Position numbers and translations under genes: made by a program. From Clostridiales bacterium (GTDB lineage Bacteria > Bacillota > Clostridia > Christensenellales > JAISNN01), in assembly GCA_031275485.1 (NCBI GenBank), contig JAISOS010000019.1:1-64000 (forward strand): 64,000 nucleotides of DNA, in the 5' to 3' direction. This document shows, one piece after another, positions 47,780-56,470 of the stretch; within the stretch, counting starts at the first letter, position 1; the number at the start of each line of letters is the position of its first letter. The notes under the pieces are model-generated. The model worked only from the letters and a program-made list of their open reading frames with translations, was not told the DNA's origin and ran no database searches.

Positions 47780-47835
47780 ATACGGGGGGCTTTCGTTCAT
47801 AAAAGGTTTTCACAGCATCTCCCGCCAAAAAACCT
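47780..47835 (+). repeat. Dispersed palindromic element, degenerate
   Basis: tatacggggggctttcgttcataaaaggttttcacagcatctcccgccaaaaaacctta. Confidence 0.4.
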
Positions 47836-48387
47836 TAAGCTTTTCAACGACTCTATACAAACAAAGCGCCGTCGCCGAAGTTTTATGCTTTAATATGCTT
47901 TCAACAGTCTGCGAAAAGGCCTCGCGAGCGGTTTTTTTTACCTACAATACGTTTCGGCGGATATAAATAAAAACCGTTAAAGATCCTCGTTTAAAACTGT
48001 GAATACAGATTTAAATTCCGTTTGCTTTTCAAGACAACGCGCGTTTTTATCGTAATAGCGACAAAATTTTCGGGACGATTCGGTTTTTCGCGGTTTTGCG
48101 TCGCGCATAATTTCTTTTCTCTTGGCAAATATTAATTGCGACATAAAAAATTTTTTTAAGAAATAAGCCTTGCTTTTTTTCGTTTCTTTTGTTATAATGT
48201 ATATAAATACCGACGGAATAAGGGTGTTTTTACATTTTTTTTAAATATTCGATGTTTTTTCAAAAACTTTTTCCGTTTTGTAATGATTAACGCAAAAAAA
48301 TTCATTTTAACTTAGCCTAGGTTTATTAAAATTATTCGGAAAATAGAAAGTTTTCAGTAAATATATCTTTTAAAGGTGGAATCTATT

Positions 48388-48843
48388 ATGCAAAAAGAAA
48401 AAATAAGTATTTTTATCGAGGATATGATTACCCTCGCTCCCGTGTTCAAGAAAAACTTCTTGGACTGCTTCGGCTCCGGCCAAGAAAGAAAGATATCTAA
48501 TCATCAGTTTTACTGTGCCGTGATTATCTACAAGAACGAACAGATATCTATGTCCGCGCTTGCCCGCAACCTCGGCATCTCCAAACAACAACTCACGCGT
48601 ATCGTGGACGAGCTTGTTTCCCAAGATATCGCCGTGCGCTCGGTCAATCCGCGCAACCGCAGGATAATCTTTGCCCGGCTCAGCGAAGAAGGGAAAAAAC
48701 GCGTGGCCGCTTTCATCGAAACGGCGAAAAACCGCCTGACCGACATATTCTCCGCGTTCAGCGAGGCGGAGATCGACGAGGCGATAAAGAGTCTGTGCGT
48801 CCTCTGCGATTTGTTCAATAAAATATCCGCGCTGAACGCGTAG
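48388..48843 (+). CDS. MarR family transcriptional regulator
   Basis: ISMSALARNLGISKQQLTRIVDELVSQDIAVRSVNPRNRRIIFARLSEEGKKRV; SD aaaggtgg supports ATG 48388. Confidence 0.92.
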   Translation: MQKEKISIFIEDMITLAPVFKKNFLDCFGSGQERKISNHQFYCAVIIYKNEQISMSALARNLGISKQQLTRIVDELVSQDIAVRSVNPRNRRIIFARLSEEGKKRVAAFIETAKNRLTDIFSAFSEAEIDEAIKSLCVLCDLFNKISALNA

Positions 48844-49408
48844 TCGTTTTGTTTCGTTCGGTTTATTGTATCGCTACGGCATAAATAAAACCTTTCCGCT
48901 TTTATCGCGGACGAGCGGATACGCGCCGAAAATGCCGCTTGATGATAAGCGCGAAAAATGTTTTTATTTCGAGCGCGACAGCGGCGGATAATATCGTCCG
49001 CAGTTAAGTAAAACGCTTTCGTTTTTAATTTCTGGGGGCGTTTTTCTTTTTTCAGTCCCGCGCCGTCGGATTGCGCCTAATACCGTAAACGTTTTTATTG
49101 TTTATTTGTCATTTTTTTGAATCCGCGTGATTTTGAAACGGTATAAGCAATCGTCGCTTTTAATGATAAAGGATATACGCATAAATAAGTGGATAAACAT
49201 AATTTTTAGACTTTCAAATTAGCGTTAGTACAATTTGAAAACGCCGTCTTGTAAAGACGGCGCGGCGGTTTTTCCGTCGGTTTAACCCCGCTCTCGGCAA
49301 CTACCCGCAAAGAGTTTCTCTTTTTTACAATCGCATTTTATGCGGCGTGAAAAACGTCTCCTGTACGGTTTGCAAGCGCGATCGCTATATTATAAGAACG
49401 ACCGCAGT

Positions 49409-50755
49409 TTATCCTTTCTTTTTGAAAAGCTCCGCGATTTTTGACGGAATACCGTTTTTATATACGATTTTTTCCTTATGCGCTTCGATCGTGTCGGGCG
49501 CTATATATACGGCACGAATTTTAGACTCGCCGATAAATTGCGTATGATAAACGCTTCTGTGCCCCGTAATCAGGTACGCGACCGGACAAGCTAAAGCGGA
49601 AAGTATAACCAAGCCGGGCGATAAAAACATCTCGAACGCCATAATTATACAGGCGAGGGGCGTGTTCGTCGAGCCCGCCAAAACCGCTAGCATTCCCAGA
49701 CAGGAAAAGACGACGGGATCCAATCCGAAGAATGCGGCGAACGCGCTACCGGACGTTATCCCTACGAACATAAGCGGCGTCAAAACCCCGCCGCTACCGC
49801 CGAATGAAAGCGTTATAGCCGTAAATAAAATCTTTAACATGAAATCGTGAGGCAGTACGTTTCCTCCCCCCGCTATCGTCATAAAATATTCTACTCCCGT
49901 TCCGAGATAGTTTTTGTTGAATATCAACGCCAAAAGCGCAAGCGCCGCGCCGCCGATAATCCCCTTTAACGGCTTATAAACGCGGATTTTTTCGGCAAGA
50001 CGGGCGGAGCCTCTCATCGCCGTTATCATTAAAAGCGATACTAAACCGAAAAAAACTCCCGCGCAAAAAGCCATAAAAAGCCAAGCCGGAGCATTTGAGA
50101 CCGAGACGGCAAACCCAGAAAGATCGGGCATTTCTTCCGTTCTCAAGCCGAAAAGCCCGAATACGTAATGCCCCGCAAGCGACGCGATTAGCGCCGAAAA
50201 AATATTTTTCAAATTCAATCTGCCTATTACCAATACCTCGGCGACAAATATCGCCGCCGCTATAGGCGTGCCTAATATCGCGGCAAAGCCCGCGCCCATA
50301 CCGCAAACGACCAGCGTTTTGGTATCCTCTTCGTCCAGACGAAGAGCGCGCGCCGCGAGACTCGCCGCCCCCGCGCCTATTTGCGTTGTCGGTCCCTCCT
50401 TGCCCGCCGAGCCTCCGACCGCAATCGTTATCACCGTGGCGGCTATCTTTATAGGTATAGTTTTCGCCTTTATCCTACCGTTGTTCTTATGCACCGCCTC
50501 TATCGCTTTTTCCGTTCCGTGCCCCTCCGCCGCCGGAGCGAACCGTTCGACCAGAAAGGACGAAAGAAACATAGCTAAGGGTAAAAACAGATAATAGTAT
50601 TCGAAACGGTTAGTAAAGCCCGCCGCCGTATTCAAAAGCCAAATAAAAAACGCGCCCAACGCACCCACAACCGAGCCGATTCCTCCGCCTAAAATCGTTT
50701 GTTTCAAAATATCGGTCAAAAACAATAAAAAAACCGTGATTTTCTTTCTGAGCAT
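49409..50755 (-). CDS. ClC-type chloride channel / antiporter
   Basis: 448 aa; GGSAGKEGPTTQIGAGAAS, GMGAGFAAILGTPIAAAIFVAEVL, SFGGSGGVLTPLMFVG. Confidence 0.95.
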   Translation of the reverse strand: MLRKKITVFLLFLTDILKQTILGGGIGSVVGALGAFFIWLLNTAAGFTNRFEYYYLFLPLAMFLSSFLVERFAPAAEGHGTEKAIEAVHKNNGRIKAKTIPIKIAATVITIAVGGSAGKEGPTTQIGAGAASLAARALRLDEEDTKTLVVCGMGAGFAAILGTPIAAAIFVAEVLVIGRLNLKNIFSALIASLAGHYVFGLFGLRTEEMPDLSGFAVSVSNAPAWLFMAFCAGVFFGLVSLLMITAMRGSARLAEKIRVYKPLKGIIGGAALALLALIFNKNYLGTGVEYFMTIAGGGNVLPHDFMLKILFTAITLSFGGSGGVLTPLMFVGITSGSAFAAFFGLDPVVFSCLGMLAVLAGSTNTPLACIIMAFEMFLSPGLVILSALACPVAYLITGHRSVYHTQFIGESKIRAVYIAPDTIEAHKEKIVYKNGIPSKIAELFKKKG

Positions 50756-51207
50756 ATTAAATCCTTTCCTTTTAAACGCGTTTATTTATGCATGCCGTTA
50801 TATATCTTACAAAACTGAAAATAAGTTATCAAAATTTCCGTATAGCGGCGATTAAATTTGACCTCAGACCAAAAGCGTTTTTGGACGTTCGATAATGTTC
50901 CGCCAAAATCCGAATTTGAATATAACTTTCATATCCCATAACCGATTTCACAAGAAGTTTATTGTGTCGTAATTGCATTTTTAAATCGTACCGCCCGCAC
51001 TTTTCGTTTTTAATCAGAACTTGTTTCATGGATTGAAGTCGGATTTACAAAAGATTTTTGAGAGTTTTCAGGATGTTTTTTTAATAGCGGAGCCGACGAA
51101 AAAAACAATGTAGGCCGTGAAAAAGCTATTAAAGACGCACGTTTTTATCTATGAAAACAGATTATTACCGTGAACGCAGTTAGTTATCGTAGAATTATTA
51201 AAACCGC

Positions 51208-51270
51208 TAAAGTTTTTTAAAAAGAGACGCAAAGGAAGCTTTTTGTTCAAAAAAAGGTTTTTCCTGCATA
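51208..51270 (+). repeat. Dispersed palindromic element, F orientation, diverged
   Basis: taaagttttttaaaaagagacgcaaaggaagctttttgttcaaaaaaaggtttttcctgcat. Confidence 0.65.
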
Positions 51271-51371
51271 ATTTTAAAAATAAAAATACCTCCGCTTTTT
51301 TAAACGGCTTCATTATATTACTCTACGTCAAATTTATCAACTATTTTTATCATAAAATTTATAAAATAACA

Positions 51372-51401
51372 TTGACGGCGGCTGTTAGATTGTGTTATAA
51401 T
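51372..51401 (+). promoter_or_regulatory. Promoter TTGACG-18-TATAAT of the GPH symporter gene
   Basis: ttgacggcggctgttagattgtgttataat. Confidence 0.7.
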
Positions 51402-51456
51402 CATTCGTGATATAAGATGCGTCGATATATAAAATACAAAAGGAGTTTGCCGCATT

Positions 51457-52845
51457 ATGGATATCTCTCCGCAAAAATTTCTTTCGATAAAGGAAGTTCT
51501 CGCTTACTCGCTAGGCCTGTTCGGTTTTCAGCTCATCGTCGGCTTTTTGAATTCCTACCAGGCGGAATTCTATTTTACGGCTATGAACGCAAACCTCGCG
51601 GTTACGGGCGTTTTGATTTTGATTGTGAAAATCGTCTCGGCGGCGTTTGACCCCGTCGTCGGCAACATGATAGAAAAAAGGGGCAAATTGAAGCCGTTTA
51701 TACTTGTATCCGTATTGCCGCTTTTTATTATGACCGTGGTGATATTCATCAAAGTTCCCCTCGCGGGTGTCGGGCTGTACGCCTATATCTTTTTTACTTT
51801 TTTGCTGTTCAGTATGGCGGCGACACTCGGCGACGTGCCGTCGTGCGCAATCGCTTCAAGCGTTACCCCCAACCCGACCGAGCGCACAAATCTCGTTTCG
51901 CTCTCGAACACGCTGAAAGCTATCGGGTTATCCGCATCCGCCGCAGTTATCCCCGTCGTCTGTCTGATAGTTCCGGGCGGTTCCGCCGTCGTAACGCAAA
52001 ACGGCGCGCCTGACACGCCTATAAGCACGCTCGAATATACCGTTTCCGCCATTGCGATAGCCGTTGTCGGTTGCGTTTTCTTTCTCTTTATTTATTTTTT
52101 CAATAAGGAACGCGTACCCTATGCCGCCGAAAAAATGTCGTTTCGCGATATGCTTGGCGTGTTAAAGGGAAACAAACCCTTTATGCTCGTCATAATTTCC
52201 TGCTTCTTGGGCTTCGGCAGACAAATACAGACCGGCATAGCCGTCCAAGCCGCAAATTCCATTATGGGAGGGCAAAATTATTTGCTAATAATAGGCATTA
52301 CGGGCGGTATAGGCGGAGTGATAAGTATGTCCCTAACGCCGCTCCTCATAAAAAAATTCGGCGAAAAAAGGACTTATATCGGCTTGTCGCTGTACGGCTT
52401 CGTCATGTCGCTCGTAACTTTTTTGGTCGGCTATGAAAATATAGCCGTTATGCTCGTACTTTTGTTTTTCGCGGGCTTTCAATTCGGTGTGGTCAATATA
52501 CTGCCCGTCGTTATGGCGACGGACAGCGTCGACTATTATGAATACAAAACGGGAAAACGCGCCGAAGGTACGATTTACGCCGCGCTAAGTCTCACAGTCA
52601 AGGTTACGCTTGCTATGGGTACGGCTTTGGGGCTTGCCCTAGTCAACTTTTCTGGCTACGACATCGCGCTCGGCGGGCTTCAATCCGAGGGAACTAAGAC
52701 CATGGTCTACTTCGCTTACGCCGCCGCGCCTGGTATTTTTAGCCTGTTGTCCGTGTTCCCGATTATTAAATACGACCTCGTCGGAAAAAAGAAATTGGAA
52801 ATCGCCGCCGAATTGCAGGCAAGGAGAGGCGCGGAAAATCCTTAA
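51457..52845 (+). CDS. GPH-type sugar:cation symporter (MFS)
   Basis: 462 aa; EVLAYSLGLFGFQLIVGFLNSYQAEFYFTAM, AFDPVVGNMIEKRGKLKPFILV, DSVDYYEYKTGKRAEGTIYAALSLTVKV. Confidence 0.9.
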   Translation: MDISPQKFLSIKEVLAYSLGLFGFQLIVGFLNSYQAEFYFTAMNANLAVTGVLILIVKIVSAAFDPVVGNMIEKRGKLKPFILVSVLPLFIMTVVIFIKVPLAGVGLYAYIFFTFLLFSMAATLGDVPSCAIASSVTPNPTERTNLVSLSNTLKAIGLSASAAVIPVVCLIVPGGSAVVTQNGAPDTPISTLEYTVSAIAIAVVGCVFFLFIYFFNKERVPYAAEKMSFRDMLGVLKGNKPFMLVIISCFLGFGRQIQTGIAVQAANSIMGGQNYLLIIGITGGIGGVISMSLTPLLIKKFGEKRTYIGLSLYGFVMSLVTFLVGYENIAVMLVLLFFAGFQFGVVNILPVVMATDSVDYYEYKTGKRAEGTIYAALSLTVKVTLAMGTALGLALVNFSGYDIALGGLQSEGTKTMVYFAYAAAPGIFSLLSVFPIIKYDLVGKKKLEIAAELQARRGAENP

Positions 52846-52893
52846 GTCTTCGATTTTTTGTACGCGCTTATTCACATTACTGCCGGCAGAATC

Positions 52894-54759
52894 TTATTCT
52901 TTATATTTACTCAAATTAAGCATTAACACGCTTATGTCGGCGGGCGAAACTCCCGATATGCGCATCGCCTGTCCGACGGACAGCGGCTTTATTTTATCCA
53001 ATTTGAGCTTCGCCTCATTGCGGAGCCCCGACAGCGTTTTGTAGTCTATTCCCTCCGGAATCGGACGTTCGTCGGCTTTTAAAAAGAGCTTTATTTCGCT
53101 TTCCTGCTTTTCGATATAGCCTCCGTATTTAATTTCAGCCTCCGCTTCGCTGAGCGCGGCGCGGGAATAGCACGAAAATTCGCCGTTCTCCGATAAGTCG
53201 GCAAAGCAAAAATCCGGTCGTTTAATAAGCTCGCGAATCAAATATCCGCGCGGAACAAGCGGAATGTTTTTTGTTTCGAAAACGCCTTTCAAAAACGACG
53301 GAGGCAAAACCTTTTCAATTTTTGCGTATATTTCTTTTAGCTCCGTTTGTTTTTTTAAATATTTTTCATAACGCGCATCGCTCACAAGCCCAACATCCCG
53401 TCCTTTTTCGGTCAAACGCGTGTCGGCATTGTCCTGACGCAAGATCAGACGGTATTCCGCGCGCGAGGTCATCATTCTGTACGGCTCGATAGTCCCTTTC
53501 GTCACCAAGTCGTCTATCAAAACTCCGATATACGCCTCGTTTCGCTTCAAAATTAGCGGAGACCGTCCTTTCAGATACATAGCGGCGTTTATTCCGGCTA
53601 TAACGCCCTGCGCCGCCGCCTCCTCGTAACCGCTTGTGCCGTTCAGCTGTCCTGCGGTAAAAAGCCCGCGTATGCGCTTCATGCCAAGTGCGGGCGTAAG
53701 CTGCTCGGGATTAAGACAATCGTACTCTATAGCGTAAGCAAACCGCATAATTTCAGCGTTTTCAAGTCCCTCGACCGAATGGATTACCCGTTCCTGTACA
53801 TCTGCGGGCAACGAACTGCTTCCGCCCTGCACATACATTTCGTCGGTGTCCGTTCCCTCCGGCTCGATGAAAATTTGATGCCTTTCCTTTTCGGGAAAAC
53901 ACATAATTTTGTCCTCTATCGAGGGGCAATAGCGCGGACCCACGCCGCTTATACTCCCGTTATACATGGGCGAGCGCGAAATGTTTTTTAGGATCTCACG
54001 GCGCGTCTCCTCCGTCGTCCGCGTAAGATAGCAAACCGCCTGCGCGTCCGCCGGAGTATCGTAAAAGTCGTTCATAAACGAAAATGAGCATATTCCCGTT
54101 TCGCCCCTTTGTATCTGCATTTTGGAAAAATCTACGCCGCGTCGGTGTATGCGCGGCGGTGTGCCGGTCTTGAAACGGCGTATTTCTATACCCGAATCCG
54201 AGAGAGAACGGCTCAATTTTTCCGCCGCGAAAAAACCCGACGGTCCGGATTTTTTAGAATATTCGCCGATTATGACGCGGGAATCAAGATATACGCCCGT
54301 GGCGAGTATGACGGCGGCGCAATAATAGGTAACGCCCGTAGCGGTTTTTACGCCTTTTATGCCGCCCGCGCCGTCCAAAAGCAGTTCCTCCGCCTCGTCT
54401 TGCATAACGGTCAACCCGCTTTGCGCTTCCAACGTTTTTTTCAAAATACGGTGATACAAGCCCTTATCAACTTGCCCCCTTAAACTTCTAACCGCCGCGC
54501 CTTTCGCGCCGTTCAGCACTTTCATTTGAATAAGAGCTTTGTCCGCCGTAATTCCGATTTCCCCGCCTAATGCGTCGACCTCTCTGACCAACTGTGCCTT
54601 GGAAGTACCGCCGATATTCGGATTGCACGCCAAAAAGCCTATGGAATCCAAGCTCATAGTCAATAAAAGCGTCTTTAAACCCAGCCGCGAAAGCGCTAGC
54701 GCAGACTCGCTACCCGCATGTCCCGCGCCTATTACGACGGCATCAAATTGTTTTTGCAT
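52894..54759 (-). CDS. mnmG: tRNA uridine-5-carboxymethylaminomethyl modification enzyme MnmG (GidA)
   Basis: 621 aa; FDAVVIGAGHAGSESALALSRLGLKTLLLTMSLDSIGFLACNPNIGGTSKAQLVREVDALGGEIG. Confidence 0.98.
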   Translation of the reverse strand: MQKQFDAVVIGAGHAGSESALALSRLGLKTLLLTMSLDSIGFLACNPNIGGTSKAQLVREVDALGGEIGITADKALIQMKVLNGAKGAAVRSLRGQVDKGLYHRILKKTLEAQSGLTVMQDEAEELLLDGAGGIKGVKTATGVTYYCAAVILATGVYLDSRVIIGEYSKKSGPSGFFAAEKLSRSLSDSGIEIRRFKTGTPPRIHRRGVDFSKMQIQRGETGICSFSFMNDFYDTPADAQAVCYLTRTTEETRREILKNISRSPMYNGSISGVGPRYCPSIEDKIMCFPEKERHQIFIEPEGTDTDEMYVQGGSSSLPADVQERVIHSVEGLENAEIMRFAYAIEYDCLNPEQLTPALGMKRIRGLFTAGQLNGTSGYEEAAAQGVIAGINAAMYLKGRSPLILKRNEAYIGVLIDDLVTKGTIEPYRMMTSRAEYRLILRQDNADTRLTEKGRDVGLVSDARYEKYLKKQTELKEIYAKIEKVLPPSFLKGVFETKNIPLVPRGYLIRELIKRPDFCFADLSENGEFSCYSRAALSEAEAEIKYGGYIEKQESEIKLFLKADERPIPEGIDYKTLSGLRNEAKLKLDKIKPLSVGQAMRISGVSPADISVLMLNLSKYKE

Positions 54760-54954
54760 TGTTTATTTCTCTTTGTTTTTTAATTCTTTATCCTTTCCCG
54801 TATTGTCGTATTATTGTAATTCTCCAAGCAAAATTTTCCGAAAATTCCGTCTATAGAGCATCTCGGAAGCGGTATTGTCGGATAAATAAGTTTTTTGTCA
54901 GTTTTCATGTTGCGCGATACCCGTAAAAGCAGGTTACGGTTCGTTTTTTTGTTC

Positions 54955-56337
54955 TCACTTTCCCAAACAAAATTTTCCGAAAATCTCGTCTATGAGCGCC
55001 TCGGAAGCGGTTTGACCCGTAATTCTGCCGAGCGCGCTCCACGCCGCCCGCAAATCTATGAGAATACATTCGGCGGCGTTATCGAAAAACCCCTCGCTGG
55101 CGGCTTTTAAATGAGCTATCGCATCCGCTATCTCAGCGCCTTGCCGCATATTGACCGCCGTTTCCGCACCGCCGTCTCCACTCTTAAAGCGTTCCGCTAA
55201 AACATTCAAAAGCCGCTCCGTTCCTTCTCCCGTAAGCGCGGAGACGCCGAAAATCTCGATTTCGCCAAACCGCTCCCGCAACTCGCTCGAATTCTCATCG
55301 AATGAGGAAATTGAGGAAATTTTATCAATTTTATTGAAAACTACTATGACCTCGCGCTCCTTTAAAAAATCTGTGTCGGGTAAAAAACCGCTACTTTCGT
55401 ATTCGTCCGCGTCTATAACGAGAAGAACTATATCCGCGCCCTTTGCGGCGGCGTAGGAACGTTCTATACCCTTTTTCTCTATAACGCCGTCCGCTTCGGA
55501 ATCGGCACGAATTCCTGCGGTGTCGACAAGATTTAAACGTACCCCGCCGTACTCAAAGCTCTCTTCAACGGTGTCCCGCGTAGTGCCCGCGATTTCCGTA
55601 ACGATAGCCCTGTCACGCCCTGAAAGGCGGTTTAAAAGCGAGGATTTGCCCGCGTTCGGCGCTCCTATCAGCGCGACGTTTACGCCGCGTTTTACGACCT
55701 CAGTCCGCTTCGCCGATTTTAAAAGAAACTCGGCGTGGGCAATAAGTCCGCCCAAAGCCTCCGCCGACTCGGCGTCCGCCCCGTCCACTTCGTCGGGGTA
55801 GTCGAGAACCGCCTCTATGCCCGCGATAATACCCGCGAGCGCATCCTGCATGGCGCAGGTTTCCTTGGACAATTCTCCGTTCATCAGCCGACACGCCGCC
55901 CTAAGCGCGGCGGTGCTGTCTGCGTTTATAACGTCTATTATACCCTCCGCGTCGGACAGCCTAATTTTGCCGTTCAAAAATGCGCGTTTCGTGAATTCGC
56001 CGGGCTCCGCAGGGTATACGCCAAGATAATAAAGTTTTTTTAAAACGGCGTTTAAGAGCGTCTCGCCGCCGTGACAATGAAATTCGACTACATCCTCGCC
56101 CGTAAAGGAATCCGGGGCACGGAAAAACACCATATAGCATCTGTCAATTACCCCGTCTGCTTCAACCACGCCGAAATTCATAACGGCGTGTACGGCGCGC
56201 TCAACGGATTTTAGCGCGGAGTTTTTCGGCTCGAAAAGCCGCGCCGCGATTTTTAAACAGCCCTCGCCGCTGATTCTGATTATTCCTATGCCGCCCCTGC
56301 CCCTCGGCGTGGACGGCGCGGCTATTATTTTCCGCAT
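54955..56337 (-). CDS. mnmE: tRNA modification GTPase MnmE (TrmE)
   Basis: 460 aa; IIAAPSTPRGRGGIGIIRISG, VALIGAPNAGKSSLLNRLSGRDRAIVTEIAGTTRDTVEE, C-terminal FGKFCLGK. Confidence 0.98.
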   Translation of the reverse strand: MRKIIAAPSTPRGRGGIGIIRISGEGCLKIAARLFEPKNSALKSVERAVHAVMNFGVVEADGVIDRCYMVFFRAPDSFTGEDVVEFHCHGGETLLNAVLKKLYYLGVYPAEPGEFTKRAFLNGKIRLSDAEGIIDVINADSTAALRAACRLMNGELSKETCAMQDALAGIIAGIEAVLDYPDEVDGADAESAEALGGLIAHAEFLLKSAKRTEVVKRGVNVALIGAPNAGKSSLLNRLSGRDRAIVTEIAGTTRDTVEESFEYGGVRLNLVDTAGIRADSEADGVIEKKGIERSYAAAKGADIVLLVIDADEYESSGFLPDTDFLKEREVIVVFNKIDKISSISSFDENSSELRERFGEIEIFGVSALTGEGTERLLNVLAERFKSGDGGAETAVNMRQGAEIADAIAHLKAASEGFFDNAAECILIDLRAAWSALGRITGQTASEALIDEIFGKFCLGK

Positions 56338-56470
56338 TTACAGCTCTCCTTTTTTGAGTTTTTGCGCTTTTTTATTCGCGGAGAAAACCTTTTCGCCGAA
56401 AAGATTACGCGCCGTTCCTCTTTTCATAAAGATTTCGTTTTTTATCACACGGCTTCGCGGCGTTGAATTT

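Noticed and set aside
331-51270. CRISPR array
   Set aside because: The repeats are dispersed over kilobases, palindromic, and without regular unique spacers or cas genes.
331-51270. Palindromic elements as simple Rho-independent terminators
   Set aside because: In R-oriented reading the stem is followed by CCCCTTTCCAAAAAACTTT, not a U-tract, and several copies lie upstream of genes rather than downstream; true terminators at 16588 and 27713 are separate from them.
50756-51400. Fluoride riboswitch upstream of the ClC gene
   Set aside because: No crcB-type motif seen, so a fluoride-specific role for this ClC is not supported.
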